64,000 nucleotides of DNA from positions 1,926,001 through 1,990,000 of the forward strand of contig NZ_CP050137.1 in assembly GCF_013344685.1 (NCBI RefSeq). The letters run 5' to 3'. Below the pieces are notes generated by a model that was not told where the DNA came from, made no database searches, and saw only the letters and a list, made by a program, of their open reading frames with translations. This DNA comes from Sphingomonas sp. CL5.1. GTDB taxonomy: Bacteria > Pseudomonadota > Alphaproteobacteria > Sphingomonadales > Sphingomonadaceae. A program made the translations under genes and the position numbers. Every line of letters begins with the position of its first letter. Within the stretch, counting starts at the first letter, position 1. Shown in pieces: positions 34,022-43,294 of the stretch.

Positions 34022-35113
34022 ATGAGCCGAACGAGGGGCATGAGCGGCATGATGAGCGGCGGGGGCAAATGGCTCTGGTTGGCATGCGCCGCGCTGGCGC
34101 TGTCGGCATGCGGCGGTCAGCCGGAGAAGGACGAGGCGGCGGCGACGCTGCCCGCCGGCGACGTGATGCGGCTCGCCCCCACGGAGATCGCCGACATGAA
34201 GGCGGTCGGCGCTGAGATCGCCACACGCGACCAGGCCGACGTCCTCGCGCGCATCCCGGGCATCTTGACTTCTCTCGCCGTGCGCGCCGGAGACACGGTG
34301 CGGAAGGGCCAGCGCATCGGCATGATCGTCGACTCGCGGCTCGGCTATGAGACGAGCGTCTATGGCGCGCAGGCCGCCGCCGCCCAGGCGGAAGCCGCGC
34401 GGGCCAATGCGGATCTCGCGCGCATCCGCGATCTCTACAGCAACGGCGTCTATGCGAAGGCGCGGCTGGACCAGGCGGTGGCCGTCGCGCGCGCGGCCGG
34501 CGCGCAGGCCGCCGCCGCGCGCGCGCAACAGGGCGCGAGCGCCAGCGTGGCCGGGCAGGGCGCGGTGATCGCCCCGGCGAGCGGGCGGGTCTTGCGGGCC
34601 GATATCCCCGCGGGCTCGCCGGTCGCGCCGGGCATGTCGATCGCGACCGTCACGGCGGGTCCGCCGGTCCTGCGCCTGATGCTGCCGGAATCGGTCGCGC
34701 GGCAGGTTCGGCCCGGCGCGCGCGTGCTCGTCAATGATACGGCGTCGGATGATGCAGGGGTGCCCTTCGGGTCGCACCAGGGCAGCGTGACGCAGGTCTA
34801 TCCTGCGATCACCGGAGGCCAGGTTCGCGTCGATGCGACGCTGCCTGGCCTCTCAACGCAATTCATCGGCCGCCGCGTGGGCGCATCGGTCGAGATCGGC
34901 AAGCGCAAGGCGCTGGTCGTGCCGCGCCGTTTCGTCGCCACGCGCTACGGCATAGATCAGGTCCAGGTCGTGGGCGAAGGCAAGCGGCTGAGCATGGTGC
35001 CGGTCCAGATCGCGCCGACGACCGACCCCGCAACGGTCGAGATATTGAGCGGCGTGTCCGCCGGCGACCTGCTGTTCGCCCCCGGCCAGCCCGCCAAGAC
35101 CGCGCGCCCATGA
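34022..35113 (+). CDS. RND efflux periplasmic adaptor (membrane fusion) lipoprotein
   Basis: 363 residues. A lipoprotein signal ends in the lipobox LALSACGG. The hairpin and lipoyl domains have the expected pattern: VLARIPGILTSLAVRAGDTVRKGQRIGMI, a coiled coil around residues 110-170 (AQAAAAQAEAARANADLARI) and the second lipoyl half VIAPASGRVLRADIPAGSPV. It bridges the RND pump and a TolC channel. It starts 12 bases after the rhodanese stop and overlaps the pump start (ATGA). Confidence 0.93.
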   Translation: MSRTRGMSGMMSGGGKWLWLACAALALSACGGQPEKDEAAATLPAGDVMRLAPTEIADMKAVGAEIATRDQADVLARIPGILTSLAVRAGDTVRKGQRIGMIVDSRLGYETSVYGAQAAAAQAEAARANADLARIRDLYSNGVYAKARLDQAVAVARAAGAQAAAARAQQGASASVAGQGAVIAPASGRVLRADIPAGSPVAPGMSIATVTAGPPVLRLMLPESVARQVRPGARVLVNDTASDDAGVPFGSHQGSVTQVYPAITGGQVRVDATLPGLSTQFIGRRVGASVEIGKRKALVVPRRFVATRYGIDQVQVVGEGKRLSMVPVQIAPTTDPATVEILSGVSAGDLLFAPGQPAKTARP

Positions 35114-38100
35114 AGCTCGGCATCTCCGGTCGCCTCACCAGGGCCACCATCGCTTCACCGCTGACGCCGCTATTCCTCCTCGCGGCGATCGCCGTCGGCC
35201 TGCTGGCGCTATTCTCCATCCCGCGGGAAGAGGAGCCGCAGATCAGCGTGCCGATGGTGGACATCCAGGTGATGGCCCCCGGCCTGTCCGCCGCCGACGC
35301 GACCGAGCTGGTCGGCATCCCGCTGGAGACGATCGTCAAGAGCGTCGATGGCGTCGAGCATGTCTATACCCAGGCGCAGGACGACGGCGTGCTGGTGACG
35401 GCGCGCTTCCTCGTCGGATCGAACCCCGAGGACGCGGCGATCCGCATCGAGGAGAAGCTGCGCGCCAATTGGGACAGGAAGCCGGTCGGCATCCCCGATC
35501 CCAAGGTGACGGTGCGCGGCATCAACGATGTTCCCGCCGTCGTCCTGACCCTGACGCCCAGGCCCGGAGCGGCGGGCCAGTGGAACGATGCCAGCCTCTA
35601 CGAACTGGCCTCAAAGCTGCGCACCGAGATAGCCAAGGTCGATAATGTCGGCATCACCTTCCTCGTCGGCGGGCGCCCCGAGGAAATCCGCATCGCGCCC
35701 GATCCCGCCAGGCTGCGCCAATATGGCGTGCCGCTGGGCAGCGTGATCGAGGCGGCGAGCCAGGCCAACCGCAGCTTTCCGCTGGGCAATATCCGCGAGG
35801 ACGGCAGGGCGGTCGGCGTGACCGCGGGCCGCACGCTGTCCTCGGCGCAGGAAGTTGGGCTGCTTACCGTGCGGTCCGCGACCGGGGCGCCTGTCTATCT
35901 GCGCGATGTCGCGAGCGTCACGCAGGGGCCGCGCGAGGATCAGGCGCGGGCATGGCGCTGGGCCAAGGCAGGGAATGGCCGCTGGGATTTGGCGCCCGCC
36001 GTCAGCATCGCCATCGCCAAGCGGGCGGGGGCCAATGCGGTGGTCGTCTCCGACGCCATCCTTGAGCGCGTCGAGAGCCTGAAAGGCAAATTGATCCCCG
36101 CTGACGTCACCGTCGCCGTCACGCGCAACTATGGCGAGACGGCGAACGAGAAGGCCAACGAGCTGCTGTTCCACCTGGCGCTGGCGACCGTCTCCATCGT
36201 CGTGCTGATCGGCTTCGCGATCGGGTGGCGCGAGGCGGGCGTGACCGCCGTGGTCATCCCGACGACGATCCTGCTCACGATGTTCGCCTCGAACCTCATG
36301 GGCTATACGATCAACCGGGTCAGCCTGTTCGCGCTGATCTTCTCCATCGGCATCCTCGTGGACGATGCGATCGTCATGATCGAGAATATCGCGCGTCATT
36401 GGGCGATGGACGATGGCCGCAGCCGGACGCAGGCCGCGATCGAGGCGGTGGCCGAAGTCGGCAACCCGACCGTGGTGGCGACGCTCACCGTCGTCGCGGC
36501 GCTGCTGCCGATGCTGTTCGTCTCCGGGCTGATGGGGCCGTATATGGCGCCGATCCCGGTCAACGCCTCGGCCGCGATGATCTTCTCCTTCTTCGTCGCC
36601 GTGGTGATCGCGCCGTGGCTGATGATCCGGTTCGCGCGCAAGACCCTCACGCACGGGCACGGCCACGACGAAAGCGGCGGCAGGCTGGGGCAGCTCTATG
36701 CGCGCGTCGCGCATCGCGTGATCGGTACGCGCCGGTCCGCGCGGAATTTCCTGATCGGGGTCGGGCTGGCGACGCTGGTCGCCTGTTCGATGTTCTACTT
36801 CAAGGCCGTCACCGTGAAGCTGCTCCCCTTCGACAACAAGTCGGAGCTTCAGGTCGTGGTCGACATGCCGGGTGGGACCGCGCTCGAAAGCACGGGCCGC
36901 GTGCTGGAGGATGTCGCCGGCATCGTGCGCGGCCTGCCGGAAGCGACGTCGATGGAGGCCTATGTCGGCACATCGGCGCCGTTCAACTTCAACGGCCTCG
37001 TCCGCCATTATTTCCTGCGCTCACAGCCCGAACAGGGCGACGTGATGGTGACGCTGCTGCCCAAGGGCGACCGCAGCCGATCGAGCCACCAGATCGCGCT
37101 CGACCTTCGTCAGCGGTTGAAGGCGCTGAAGCTGCCCGAGAGCGCGTCGATCAAGGTGGTCGAGACGCCCCCCGGTCCGCCGGTCCTCGCGACCTTGCTC
37201 GCCGAGGTCTATGGCCCCGATGCCGCCACGCGCGAAAGGACGGCGACCGAGCTTGAAAAGATCTTCAAGTCGATCCCCTTCATCGTCGACGTCGACAACA
37301 GCTTCGGCACGCCGCGCCCGAAGCTGCGGCTCGATCTCCAGCGCGACCGCATCGATTATTACGGCCTGTCGCAGCGTCAGGTCGCCGACAGCATCGGGAT
37401 GCTCATGGGCAGCCAGACGGTCGGCTATGCCCCGCGCGGAGACGGCCGCACGCCGCTGCCGATCACCATCGCGCTCGCGCAGAAGGACCGGAGCTGGACG
37501 CAGGCCCTGTCGAGCACGCCCGTCGCACAGGCGCCGGGCGGCCAGCTCATCGACCTCGGCGCGGTGGTCGATGCCCGCGCCGAGACGGGCAGCCCCGCGA
37601 TCTTCCGCCGCGACGGCCGCTATGCCGACATGGTGACGGCCGAGCTGGCGGGCGCCTATGAAGCGCCGATCTACGGCATGCTGGCGGTCGATCGCGCGGT
37701 GGACAAATATGACTGGGCGGCGAAGGGCCTTCAGAAGCCGGAAATCCGCCTCAACGGTCAGCCAGACGACGAGAGCGTGCCGACCCTGCTATGGGACGGC
37801 GAATGGGAGATCACCTGGGTCACCTTCCGCGACATGGGCGGCGCGTTCATGGTCGCCTTGCTGGGCATCTATATCCTCGTCGTCGCGCAGTTCAGGAGCT
37901 TCCGCCTCCCGCTGGTCATCCTGACCCCTGTGCCGTTGACGCTGGTCGGCATCGTCATCGGCCATATGCTGTTCCGCGCGCCGTTCACGGCGACGTCGAT
38001 GATCGGCTTCATCGCGCTGGCCGGCATCATCGTGCGCAATTCCATCCTGCTCGTCGACTTCATCCGACATTCGGCGACGCCGGACAAATCCCTTCGCGAC

Positions 38101-38316
38101 GTGCTGCTCGAAGCGGGGACGATCCGCTTCAAGCCCATCGTCCTGACGGCCGCCGCGGCGATGATCGGCGCGGCGGTCATCCTGACCGACCCGATCTTTC
38201 AGGGGCTCGCGATTTCGCTGCTGTTCGGCCTTGCATCCTCGACGCTGCTGACCGTGCTGGTTATTCCGGCCATTTACATCGTGCTTCGAGATGATGGAAA
38301 GCCCGCGACCAGATGA
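35110..38316 (+). CDS. RND efflux transporter permease (AcrB/HAE1-like)
   Basis: 1068 residues with the duplicated 6-helix plus large periplasmic loop layout. TM1 is TPLFLLAAIAVGLLALFSIP. The proton-relay Asp pair lies in GILVDDAIVMIENIARH, and the second half repeats the motif in GIIVRNSILLVDFI. Substrate specificity cannot be read; it is closer to the hydrophobe/multidrug type than to heavy-metal CusA/CzcA types, which carry conserved Met or acidic residues I do not see. Its operon partners are a rhodanese and an SqrR-like regulator, suggesting a sulfur- or thiol-related stress cargo. Its stop overlaps the ArsR start. Confidence 0.93.
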   Translation: MKLGISGRLTRATIASPLTPLFLLAAIAVGLLALFSIPREEEPQISVPMVDIQVMAPGLSAADATELVGIPLETIVKSVDGVEHVYTQAQDDGVLVTARFLVGSNPEDAAIRIEEKLRANWDRKPVGIPDPKVTVRGINDVPAVVLTLTPRPGAAGQWNDASLYELASKLRTEIAKVDNVGITFLVGGRPEEIRIAPDPARLRQYGVPLGSVIEAASQANRSFPLGNIREDGRAVGVTAGRTLSSAQEVGLLTVRSATGAPVYLRDVASVTQGPREDQARAWRWAKAGNGRWDLAPAVSIAIAKRAGANAVVVSDAILERVESLKGKLIPADVTVAVTRNYGETANEKANELLFHLALATVSIVVLIGFAIGWREAGVTAVVIPTTILLTMFASNLMGYTINRVSLFALIFSIGILVDDAIVMIENIARHWAMDDGRSRTQAAIEAVAEVGNPTVVATLTVVAALLPMLFVSGLMGPYMAPIPVNASAAMIFSFFVAVVIAPWLMIRFARKTLTHGHGHDESGGRLGQLYARVAHRVIGTRRSARNFLIGVGLATLVACSMFYFKAVTVKLLPFDNKSELQVVVDMPGGTALESTGRVLEDVAGIVRGLPEATSMEAYVGTSAPFNFNGLVRHYFLRSQPEQGDVMVTLLPKGDRSRSSHQIALDLRQRLKALKLPESASIKVVETPPGPPVLATLLAEVYGPDAATRERTATELEKIFKSIPFIVDVDNSFGTPRPKLRLDLQRDRIDYYGLSQRQVADSIGMLMGSQTVGYAPRGDGRTPLPITIALAQKDRSWTQALSSTPVAQAPGGQLIDLGAVVDARAETGSPAIFRRDGRYADMVTAELAGAYEAPIYGMLAVDRAVDKYDWAAKGLQKPEIRLNGQPDDESVPTLLWDGEWEITWVTFRDMGGAFMVALLGIYILVVAQFRSFRLPLVILTPVPLTLVGIVIGHMLFRAPFTATSMIGFIALAGIIVRNSILLVDFIRHSATPDKSLRDVLLEAGTIRFKPIVLTAAAAMIGAAVILTDPIFQGLAISLLFGLASSTLLTVLVIPAIYIVLRDDGKPATR

Positions 38317-38636
38317 TGCCCCTCGAAACGCCCCTTGCGCAACTGACCCGGCATGCGGCCCATGCCGCCAGCGTGCTCAAGCTGCTCGCCAACGAACAGC
38401 GCCTGTTGATCCTGTGCCGGCTGACCCAGGGGGAGTTTTCCGTCGGGCAGATCGTGGAGCTGTGCGGGCAGTCGCAATCCAGCGTCTCGCAGCATCTGGG
38501 GCGGCTGCGCGAAGGGGGCCTCCTCAAGACCCGCCGCGACGGCACGACGATCTACTACAGCCTGGCCGACGAAGGCGTCCGCAAGCTGATCGACTTGCTC
38601 TGCGATGGTTTCGGTCCCGGCGCCGCGCGATCCTGA
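38313..38636 (+). CDS. ArsR-family regulator, SqrR/BigR-like
   Basis: 107 residues. The winged helix is LKLLANEQRLLILCRL, then QSQSSVSQHLGRLREGGLLKTRRDGTTIYYSL. C35 in helix 2 and C97 near the C-terminus are placed like the redox pair of SqrR and BigR, which sense (poly)sulfide by forming a tetrasulfide or disulfide; C51 is a third cysteine. The spacing of 62 is slightly shorter than the 66 I recall for SqrR/BigR. The ATG overlaps the RND stop. It most likely represses the divergent sqr and rhodanese promoters in the absence of sulfide. Confidence 0.85.
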   Translation: MMPLETPLAQLTRHAAHAASVLKLLANEQRLLILCRLTQGEFSVGQIVELCGQSQSSVSQHLGRLREGGLLKTRRDGTTIYYSLADEGVRKLIDLLCDGFGPGAARS

Positions 38637-38737
38637 GAGTCCGGCCGACGCGCCATCGCTCCCGCTTTTCTCCGCGCGCTCTTTACCGGAGCTTGCGCGC
38701 GGCGGGGCGGGGGACCTTGGTCTCGTCCTGGTCGCGC

Positions 38738-38842
38738 TTACATGGGCTCATCGGGATCGGCGTGGAATTCGTGCCACATGCCATTGATGATGCCGAACCC
38801 CACCGCGAGGCCGACGCCCAGAATCCAGCTGAAATACCACAT
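38738..38842 (-). CDS. cydX: CydX, small subunit of cytochrome bd oxidase
   Basis: 34 residues beginning MWYFSWILGVGLAVGFG and continuing IINGMWHEF, matching the CydX family closely (MWYFSWILG is its hallmark). One transmembrane helix and a short acidic cytoplasmic or periplasmic tail (HADPDEPM). AAGGGG lies seven bases before the ATG at 38842. It begins 29 bases after the cydB stop, the usual place for cydX. CydX stabilises the haem d site and is required for full oxidase activity. It is shorter than most gene-calling limits. Confidence 0.93.
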   Translation of the reverse strand: MWYFSWILGVGLAVGFGIINGMWHEFHADPDEPM

Positions 38843-38871
38843 TGGCCAAACCCCTTTCTGAACAATCCCTG

Positions 38872-40020
38872 TCAGTAATAATCGGGATTGGTGTCGACCT
38901 CCGCCAGCGTGATCCGGCCGAACATCACCTTATACGCCCAGGCGGTGTAGATCAGCACGATCGGCAGCAGGACCAGCGTCACGGCCAGCATGATGAACAA
39001 TGTCACCTGGCTGGACGAGGCGTTCCAGACGGTCAGGCTCGAGGCCGGGTCGATCGAGCTTGGCAGGATGAAGGGGAACATCGACAGGCCCACCGTGGCG
39101 ATGATGCCGATCGCGCCGACCGACGATCCGCCGAACGCCAGCACCTCGCGGCCCTTGCGGATGCCGATCCATGCCAGTGCCGGCCCCGCGAAGCCGAGGA
39201 CGGGCGCGATCAGCATCCACGGATATCTGCCATAATTGTCGAGCCACGCCCCCGGCGCTGCGACCGTGCCCGACAGCAAGGGATTGGAGGGGCCGAACGG
39301 ATCGGCCGCGTGGGCGAGCCGGAAGCCGAAGCCCATTTTCGCCACCATCACGCCGCCGAGCGCGAACAGCACGATCGACGCCGCCGCCGCGACCTGGCCG
39401 AAGGCGCGGGCGCGGTCATGCACGACGCCGCGCTCGACCTTGATCGCGAGCCAGCTCGCGCCGTGCAGCACGATCATCGCGACCGAGAGCAGGCCGGCGA
39501 CCAGCGAGAAGGGGTGGAACAGGCCCAGCAGGCTCCCCTCGTAGAAGGAGCGCAGGTCGCTATCGAGGCGGAAGGGGATGCCGGTCAGGACATTGCCGAC
39601 CGCGACGCCGAACACCAGCGCGGGCACGAAGCCGCCGATGAACAGCGCCCAGTCCCAGCGCGTCCGCCATGCGGCATCGGGCTTCTTCGACCGGTATTTG
39701 AAGCCGACCGGCCGCAGGATCAGCGCGGCGAGGACGAGGAACATCGCTAGGTAGAAGCCGGAGAAGCTGACCGCATAGACGAACGGCCATGCCGCGAAGA
39801 TCGCGCCGCCGCCGAGGATGAACCACACCTGGTTGCCCTCCCACGTCGCGCCGATCGAGTTGATGACGAGGCGGCGCTCGGCATCGGTCTTCGCCACGAA
39901 GGGGAGGAGCGCCGCGGTGCCGAGATCGAAGCCGTCCGTCAGGGTGAAGCCGATCAGCAGGACGCCCATCAGCAGCCACCAGATCAGCCGGAGCGTTTCA
40001 TAGTCGATGGGAGGAGCCAT
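38872..40020 (-). CDS. cydB: cytochrome d ubiquinol oxidase subunit II
   Basis: 382 residues, the usual length for CydB. The N-terminal LIWWLLMGVLLIGFTLTDGFDLGTAALLPF carries the conserved Asp/Gly pattern of helix 1-2, NSIGATWEGNQVWFILGGGAIFAAWP follows, and the C-terminus ends VMFGRITLAEVDTNPDYY. It forms the integral-membrane heterodimer with CydA and provides structural support and a possible O2/proton path. The gene starts 12 bases after cydA. Confidence 0.96.
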   Translation of the reverse strand: MAPPIDYETLRLIWWLLMGVLLIGFTLTDGFDLGTAALLPFVAKTDAERRLVINSIGATWEGNQVWFILGGGAIFAAWPFVYAVSFSGFYLAMFLVLAALILRPVGFKYRSKKPDAAWRTRWDWALFIGGFVPALVFGVAVGNVLTGIPFRLDSDLRSFYEGSLLGLFHPFSLVAGLLSVAMIVLHGASWLAIKVERGVVHDRARAFGQVAAAASIVLFALGGVMVAKMGFGFRLAHAADPFGPSNPLLSGTVAAPGAWLDNYGRYPWMLIAPVLGFAGPALAWIGIRKGREVLAFGGSSVGAIGIIATVGLSMFPFILPSSIDPASSLTVWNASSSQVTLFIMLAVTLVLLPIVLIYTAWAYKVMFGRITLAEVDTNPDYY

Positions 40021-40032
40021 GACCTGTTCTCC

Positions 40033-41622
40033 TTATTCGGCGGGAATGGGGGCATAGCCGCCGACGGTTGCCGGGGCGGCCTCGGGCGGCGCGCGATTCG
40101 CGTCCGGCCCCTTGCGGATCGCCGCCAGCATCAGGCGCACCTCGATCACCGCCAGCGCGCCGTAGATCACGGTGAAGCCGACGATCGTGGTCCAGAGCTG
40201 CGCCACCGTCAGGCTGGAGGCGGCGAGGAAGGTCGGCAGCACGCCGTCGATCGCCCAAGGCTGGCGGCCGATCTCCGCCAGGATCCAGCCGAACTCGATC
40301 GCGATCCACGGCAACGGGATGATCCACACGGCGGCCCGCATCAGGAAGCGCCAGACGCCGTGATCGCTCCCGAAACGCTGGACGGAGGCCATCCAGAAAG
40401 CCGCGCCGAAAAAGGCGATGAAGAAGAAGCCCAGCCCGGCCATGACGCGGAACACCCAGAACATCACCGGCACGTTGGGCACGGTGGACCATGCCGCTTG
40501 CCCAATCTGCTCCGGCGTCGCGTTGCGCGGATCGGCGACGAAGCGCTTCAGGAGCAGCGCATAGCCGAGATCGCCCTTGCTGCGCTCGAACTGCTCGCGC
40601 GCGGCCATGTCGTCGCGGTTCGTCTTCAGCCGCTCCACCGCGTCATAGGCCTGGATGCCGTTCTCGATCCGCTCCTGCGCCTTGGCGACCAGCTCGTAGA
40701 TGCCGGAGACCTGCCCGGTCAGGCTGCGCGTGGCGATCAGCCCCAGCACATAGGGAATCTTCACCTCATAGCTGGTTTCGCGGCCCTTCAGGCTCGGGAC
40801 GCCGAAGATCGCGATCCCGGCCGGCGCCGGCTCGGTGTGCCACATGGCCTCCAGCGCGGCGAGCTTCATCTTCTGGTTGTCGGTCAGCGCATAGCCGCTC
40901 TCGTCGCCCAGCACGACGACCGACAGCGAGGAGGCGAGGCCGAAGGCGGCCGCGACGGTGAAGCTGCGCCGCGCGAGCGCCACCCACTTCCCCCGGAGCA
41001 GATACCAGGAAGACACGCCGAGCACGAAGACCGAGGCGCAGACATAGCCCGCGCTCACCGTATGCACGAACTTCGCCTGCGCGACCGGATTGAACAGCAC
41101 CGCCATGAAGTCCGAGACTTCCATGCGCATCGTCGCCGGATTGAACCGCGCGCCCGCCGGATGCTGCATCCAGCCGTTCGCGACGAGAATCCACAGCGCC
41201 GACAGGTTCGATCCCAATGCGACCATGAAGGTGGTGAACAGATGCGCCTGCCGGGACAATTTGTCCCAGCCGAAGAACATCAGGCCGACGAACGTCGCCT
41301 CCAGGAAGAAGGCCATCAATCCTTCGATGGCGAGCGGCGCGCCGAAGATGTCGCCGACATAATGGGAATAGTAGGACCAGTTGGTGCCGAACTGGAACTC
41401 CATCGTGATGCCGGTGGCCACGCCCAGCACGAAGTTGATGCCGAACAGCTTGCCCCAGAAGCGGGTGACGGTGCGCCAGATCTCGCGCCCCGTCATGACA
41501 TAGATGCTCTCCATGATGACCAGCATGAAGGAGAGGCCGAGCGTGAGCGGCACGAACAGGAAGTGATAGAGCGCGGTGAGGGCGAACTGGAGGCGCGAGA
41601 GTTCGATCACGGCCATGTCCAT
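40033..41622 (-). CDS. cydA: cytochrome d ubiquinol oxidase subunit I
   Basis: 529 residues from the ATG at 41622, seven bases after AAGGAG. Haem ligand region LYHFLFVPLTLGLSF is near the N-terminus. MEFQFGTNWSYYSHYVGD, ESGYALTDNQKMKLAALEAMW and the long quinol-binding Q-loop (GRETSYEVKIPYVLGLIATRSL, then KGDLGYALLLKR) mark it as the E. coli-type long-Q-loop CydA rather than the cyanide-insensitive short type. It oxidises quinol, reduces O2 to water with haems b558, b595 and d, and generates proton motive force. Cytochrome bd is known to resist sulfide, which fits the neighbouring SQR locus. Confidence 0.96.
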   Translation of the reverse strand: MDMAVIELSRLQFALTALYHFLFVPLTLGLSFMLVIMESIYVMTGREIWRTVTRFWGKLFGINFVLGVATGITMEFQFGTNWSYYSHYVGDIFGAPLAIEGLMAFFLEATFVGLMFFGWDKLSRQAHLFTTFMVALGSNLSALWILVANGWMQHPAGARFNPATMRMEVSDFMAVLFNPVAQAKFVHTVSAGYVCASVFVLGVSSWYLLRGKWVALARRSFTVAAAFGLASSLSVVVLGDESGYALTDNQKMKLAALEAMWHTEPAPAGIAIFGVPSLKGRETSYEVKIPYVLGLIATRSLTGQVSGIYELVAKAQERIENGIQAYDAVERLKTNRDDMAAREQFERSKGDLGYALLLKRFVADPRNATPEQIGQAAWSTVPNVPVMFWVFRVMAGLGFFFIAFFGAAFWMASVQRFGSDHGVWRFLMRAAVWIIPLPWIAIEFGWILAEIGRQPWAIDGVLPTFLAASSLTVAQLWTTIVGFTVIYGALAVIEVRLMLAAIRKGPDANRAPPEAAPATVGGYAPIPAE

Positions 41623-41681
41623 GGCGGCACTCCTTGCATTCCGGCCCCGGGCGAGCATCCTCGTCGTGAGTCGGTTGAAAG

Positions 41682-41706
41682 ATTATAATTAGCCATTACT
41701 GGTAAC
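41682..41706. promoter_or_regulatory. AT-rich palindromes in cydA/cydD divergent region
   Basis: ATTATAAT (41682-41689) is a perfect 8-base palindrome and contains a TATAAT -10 consensus in both orientations. TTAC-TG-GTAA lies at 41696-41705. The 91-base region serves the divergent cydABX and cydDC units. I see no FNR-type TTGAT-N4-ATCAA site. An ArsR-type operator is possible but unproven. Confidence 0.4.
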
Positions 41707-41713
41707 TGAGTAT

Positions 41714-43294
41714 ATGAGCAACCGCTTTGACAAGCATGGCGCGTCATTTTTCTGGGTCGCGGACAGCGGCGCCGCCATCGTGGCGGCGGCGGCCCTGGCC
41801 GGCGCGGTCGCGTCCGCGGGGCGTGGCGACCGGCACGATCTCATGCTCGCCATCGGCGGATTGGCGGCCGCCGCCGTGCTTCGCGCGTTGATGCAGATCG
41901 GCGCGACCAATGCCGGGGAGGTTGCTGCCGTGCGCGCCAAAACGAGCTGGCGGCAGCGGGTGTTCCCGCGCGTCCTCGTCGCCGCGCCGGGCGAACGGCG
42001 GATGCTGGGCGAGGCGGTGGCCGATGCCGTCGACCGGATCGAGGACCTAGGCGGATTCCATGCCCGGTTCCTGCCGCTGCGCCGCGCGGCGATCCTGTCC
42101 CCTTTGCTCATCGCGATCGCGGCCGGCTTCGGAAGCTGGATCGCCGGTGGGATCATGCTGGCGACGCTGGTTCCCTTCGCGCTGGGCATGGCGCTCGCGG
42201 GAACCGCGGCGGCGCGCGCCGCCGCGCGCCAGCTCGACGCGCTCAGCCGCCTGTCGGGCCTGTTCGTCGACAGGGTGCGCGCGCTTCCCGTGATCGTGGG
42301 CTTCGGCGCGCAGGAGCGTATCGGCCGTCACCTGGGCGATGCCACGCGCGAGGTCGCGGCGCGCACGATCGACGTGCTGAAGGTCGCCTTCGTGTCGAGC
42401 GCGATCATCGAGTTCTTCGCGGCGTTGTCCATTGCCCTGGTCGCGCTTTATTGCGGCTTCAACCTGCTCGGCATCCTGCCCTTTCCGGTGCCCGAGAAGC
42501 CGACGCTCGGCCAAGCCTTGTTCGTCCTCGTCCTCGCGCCGGAATTCTATCTGCCGATGCGCCGCCTTGCGGCGGCCTACCATGACAAGCAGGTGGGGGA
42601 GGCCGCGGTCGAACGTCTCGAAGCCCTCGCGCCCGCTGCGCGGCCCGCGCCGAAAGCGGCGATCGCGGGGCCGCCCGCGCTGCGCTTCGAGGGCGTGGTC
42701 ATCGACTATGGCGAGACCGCGATCGGCCCGTTCACGCTGGACGTCGCCGCAGGCACCAGCCTCGCCCTCCGTGGGAGCACCGGCATCGGCAAATCGAGCC
42801 TGCTCCATGCGTTGCTGGGGCTGGCCCCCATCGGCGCGGGGCGGATATTGGTCGACGGCCTCGACGCGGCCGAGACGGCGCTTTGCGGGCATATAGGCTG
42901 GGCGGGGCAATCGGTGGCGTTCGTGCCCGGCACGCTGGCCGATAATATTCGTCTCGCCCGCCCCGAAGCCGATGACGCGACAATTGAAGCCGCAGCGCGT
43001 CGCGCCGGCCTTGGACCGATGATCGAGGCGCGGCGACAGGGATTGGCCCTGCCGCTCGACCATCGCGGCTCCGGCCTTTCCGGGGGCGAACGGCGCAGGG
43101 TGGGAATAGCGCGCGTGCTGTTGAAGGACGCGCCGCTTTGGCTGCTCGACGAGCCGACGGCGGATCTGGATGCGCGATCGGCGGCCGACATCGCCGGGAT
43201 ATTGGCGGCGGCGGGAAAAGGCCGCACGGTCCTCATGGCGACGCACAGCGCCGAACTGGCCGCGACCGCCGACCGCGAGATGGCGCTGGCATGA
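41714..43294 (+). CDS. cydD: CydD, thiol reductant ABC exporter subunit
   Basis: 526 residues. The membrane domain (residues 1-310) ends in AAYHDKQVGEAAVERLEAL. The ATPase domain has Walker A GSTGIGKSS, signature LSGGERRR and Walker B APLWLLDEPTADLDARS. CydDC exports cysteine and glutathione to the periplasm and is needed to assemble cytochrome bd and c haem proteins. The ATG has only a weak ribosome-binding site. The stop overlaps cydC (ATGA). Confidence 0.93.
   Translation: MSNRFDKHGASFFWVADSGAAIVAAAALAGAVASAGRGDRHDLMLAIGGLAAAAVLRALMQIGATNAGEVAAVRAKTSWRQRVFPRVLVAAPGERRMLGEAVADAVDRIEDLGGFHARFLPLRRAAILSPLLIAIAAGFGSWIAGGIMLATLVPFALGMALAGTAAARAAARQLDALSRLSGLFVDRVRALPVIVGFGAQERIGRHLGDATREVAARTIDVLKVAFVSSAIIEFFAALSIALVALYCGFNLLGILPFPVPEKPTLGQALFVLVLAPEFYLPMRRLAAAYHDKQVGEAAVERLEALAPAARPAPKAAIAGPPALRFEGVVIDYGETAIGPFTLDVAAGTSLALRGSTGIGKSSLLHALLGLAPIGAGRILVDGLDAAETALCGHIGWAGQSVAFVPGTLADNIRLARPEADDATIEAAARRAGLGPMIEARRQGLALPLDHRGSGLSGGERRRVGIARVLLKDAPLWLLDEPTADLDARSAADIAGILAAAGKGRTVLMATHSAELAATADREMALA

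Noticed and set aside
35110..38316. Heavy-metal efflux (CusA/CzcA) identity for the RND pump
   Set aside because: The metal-type signature residues are not seen and the adaptor lacks Met- or His-rich ends. A general or sulfur-related cargo fits better.
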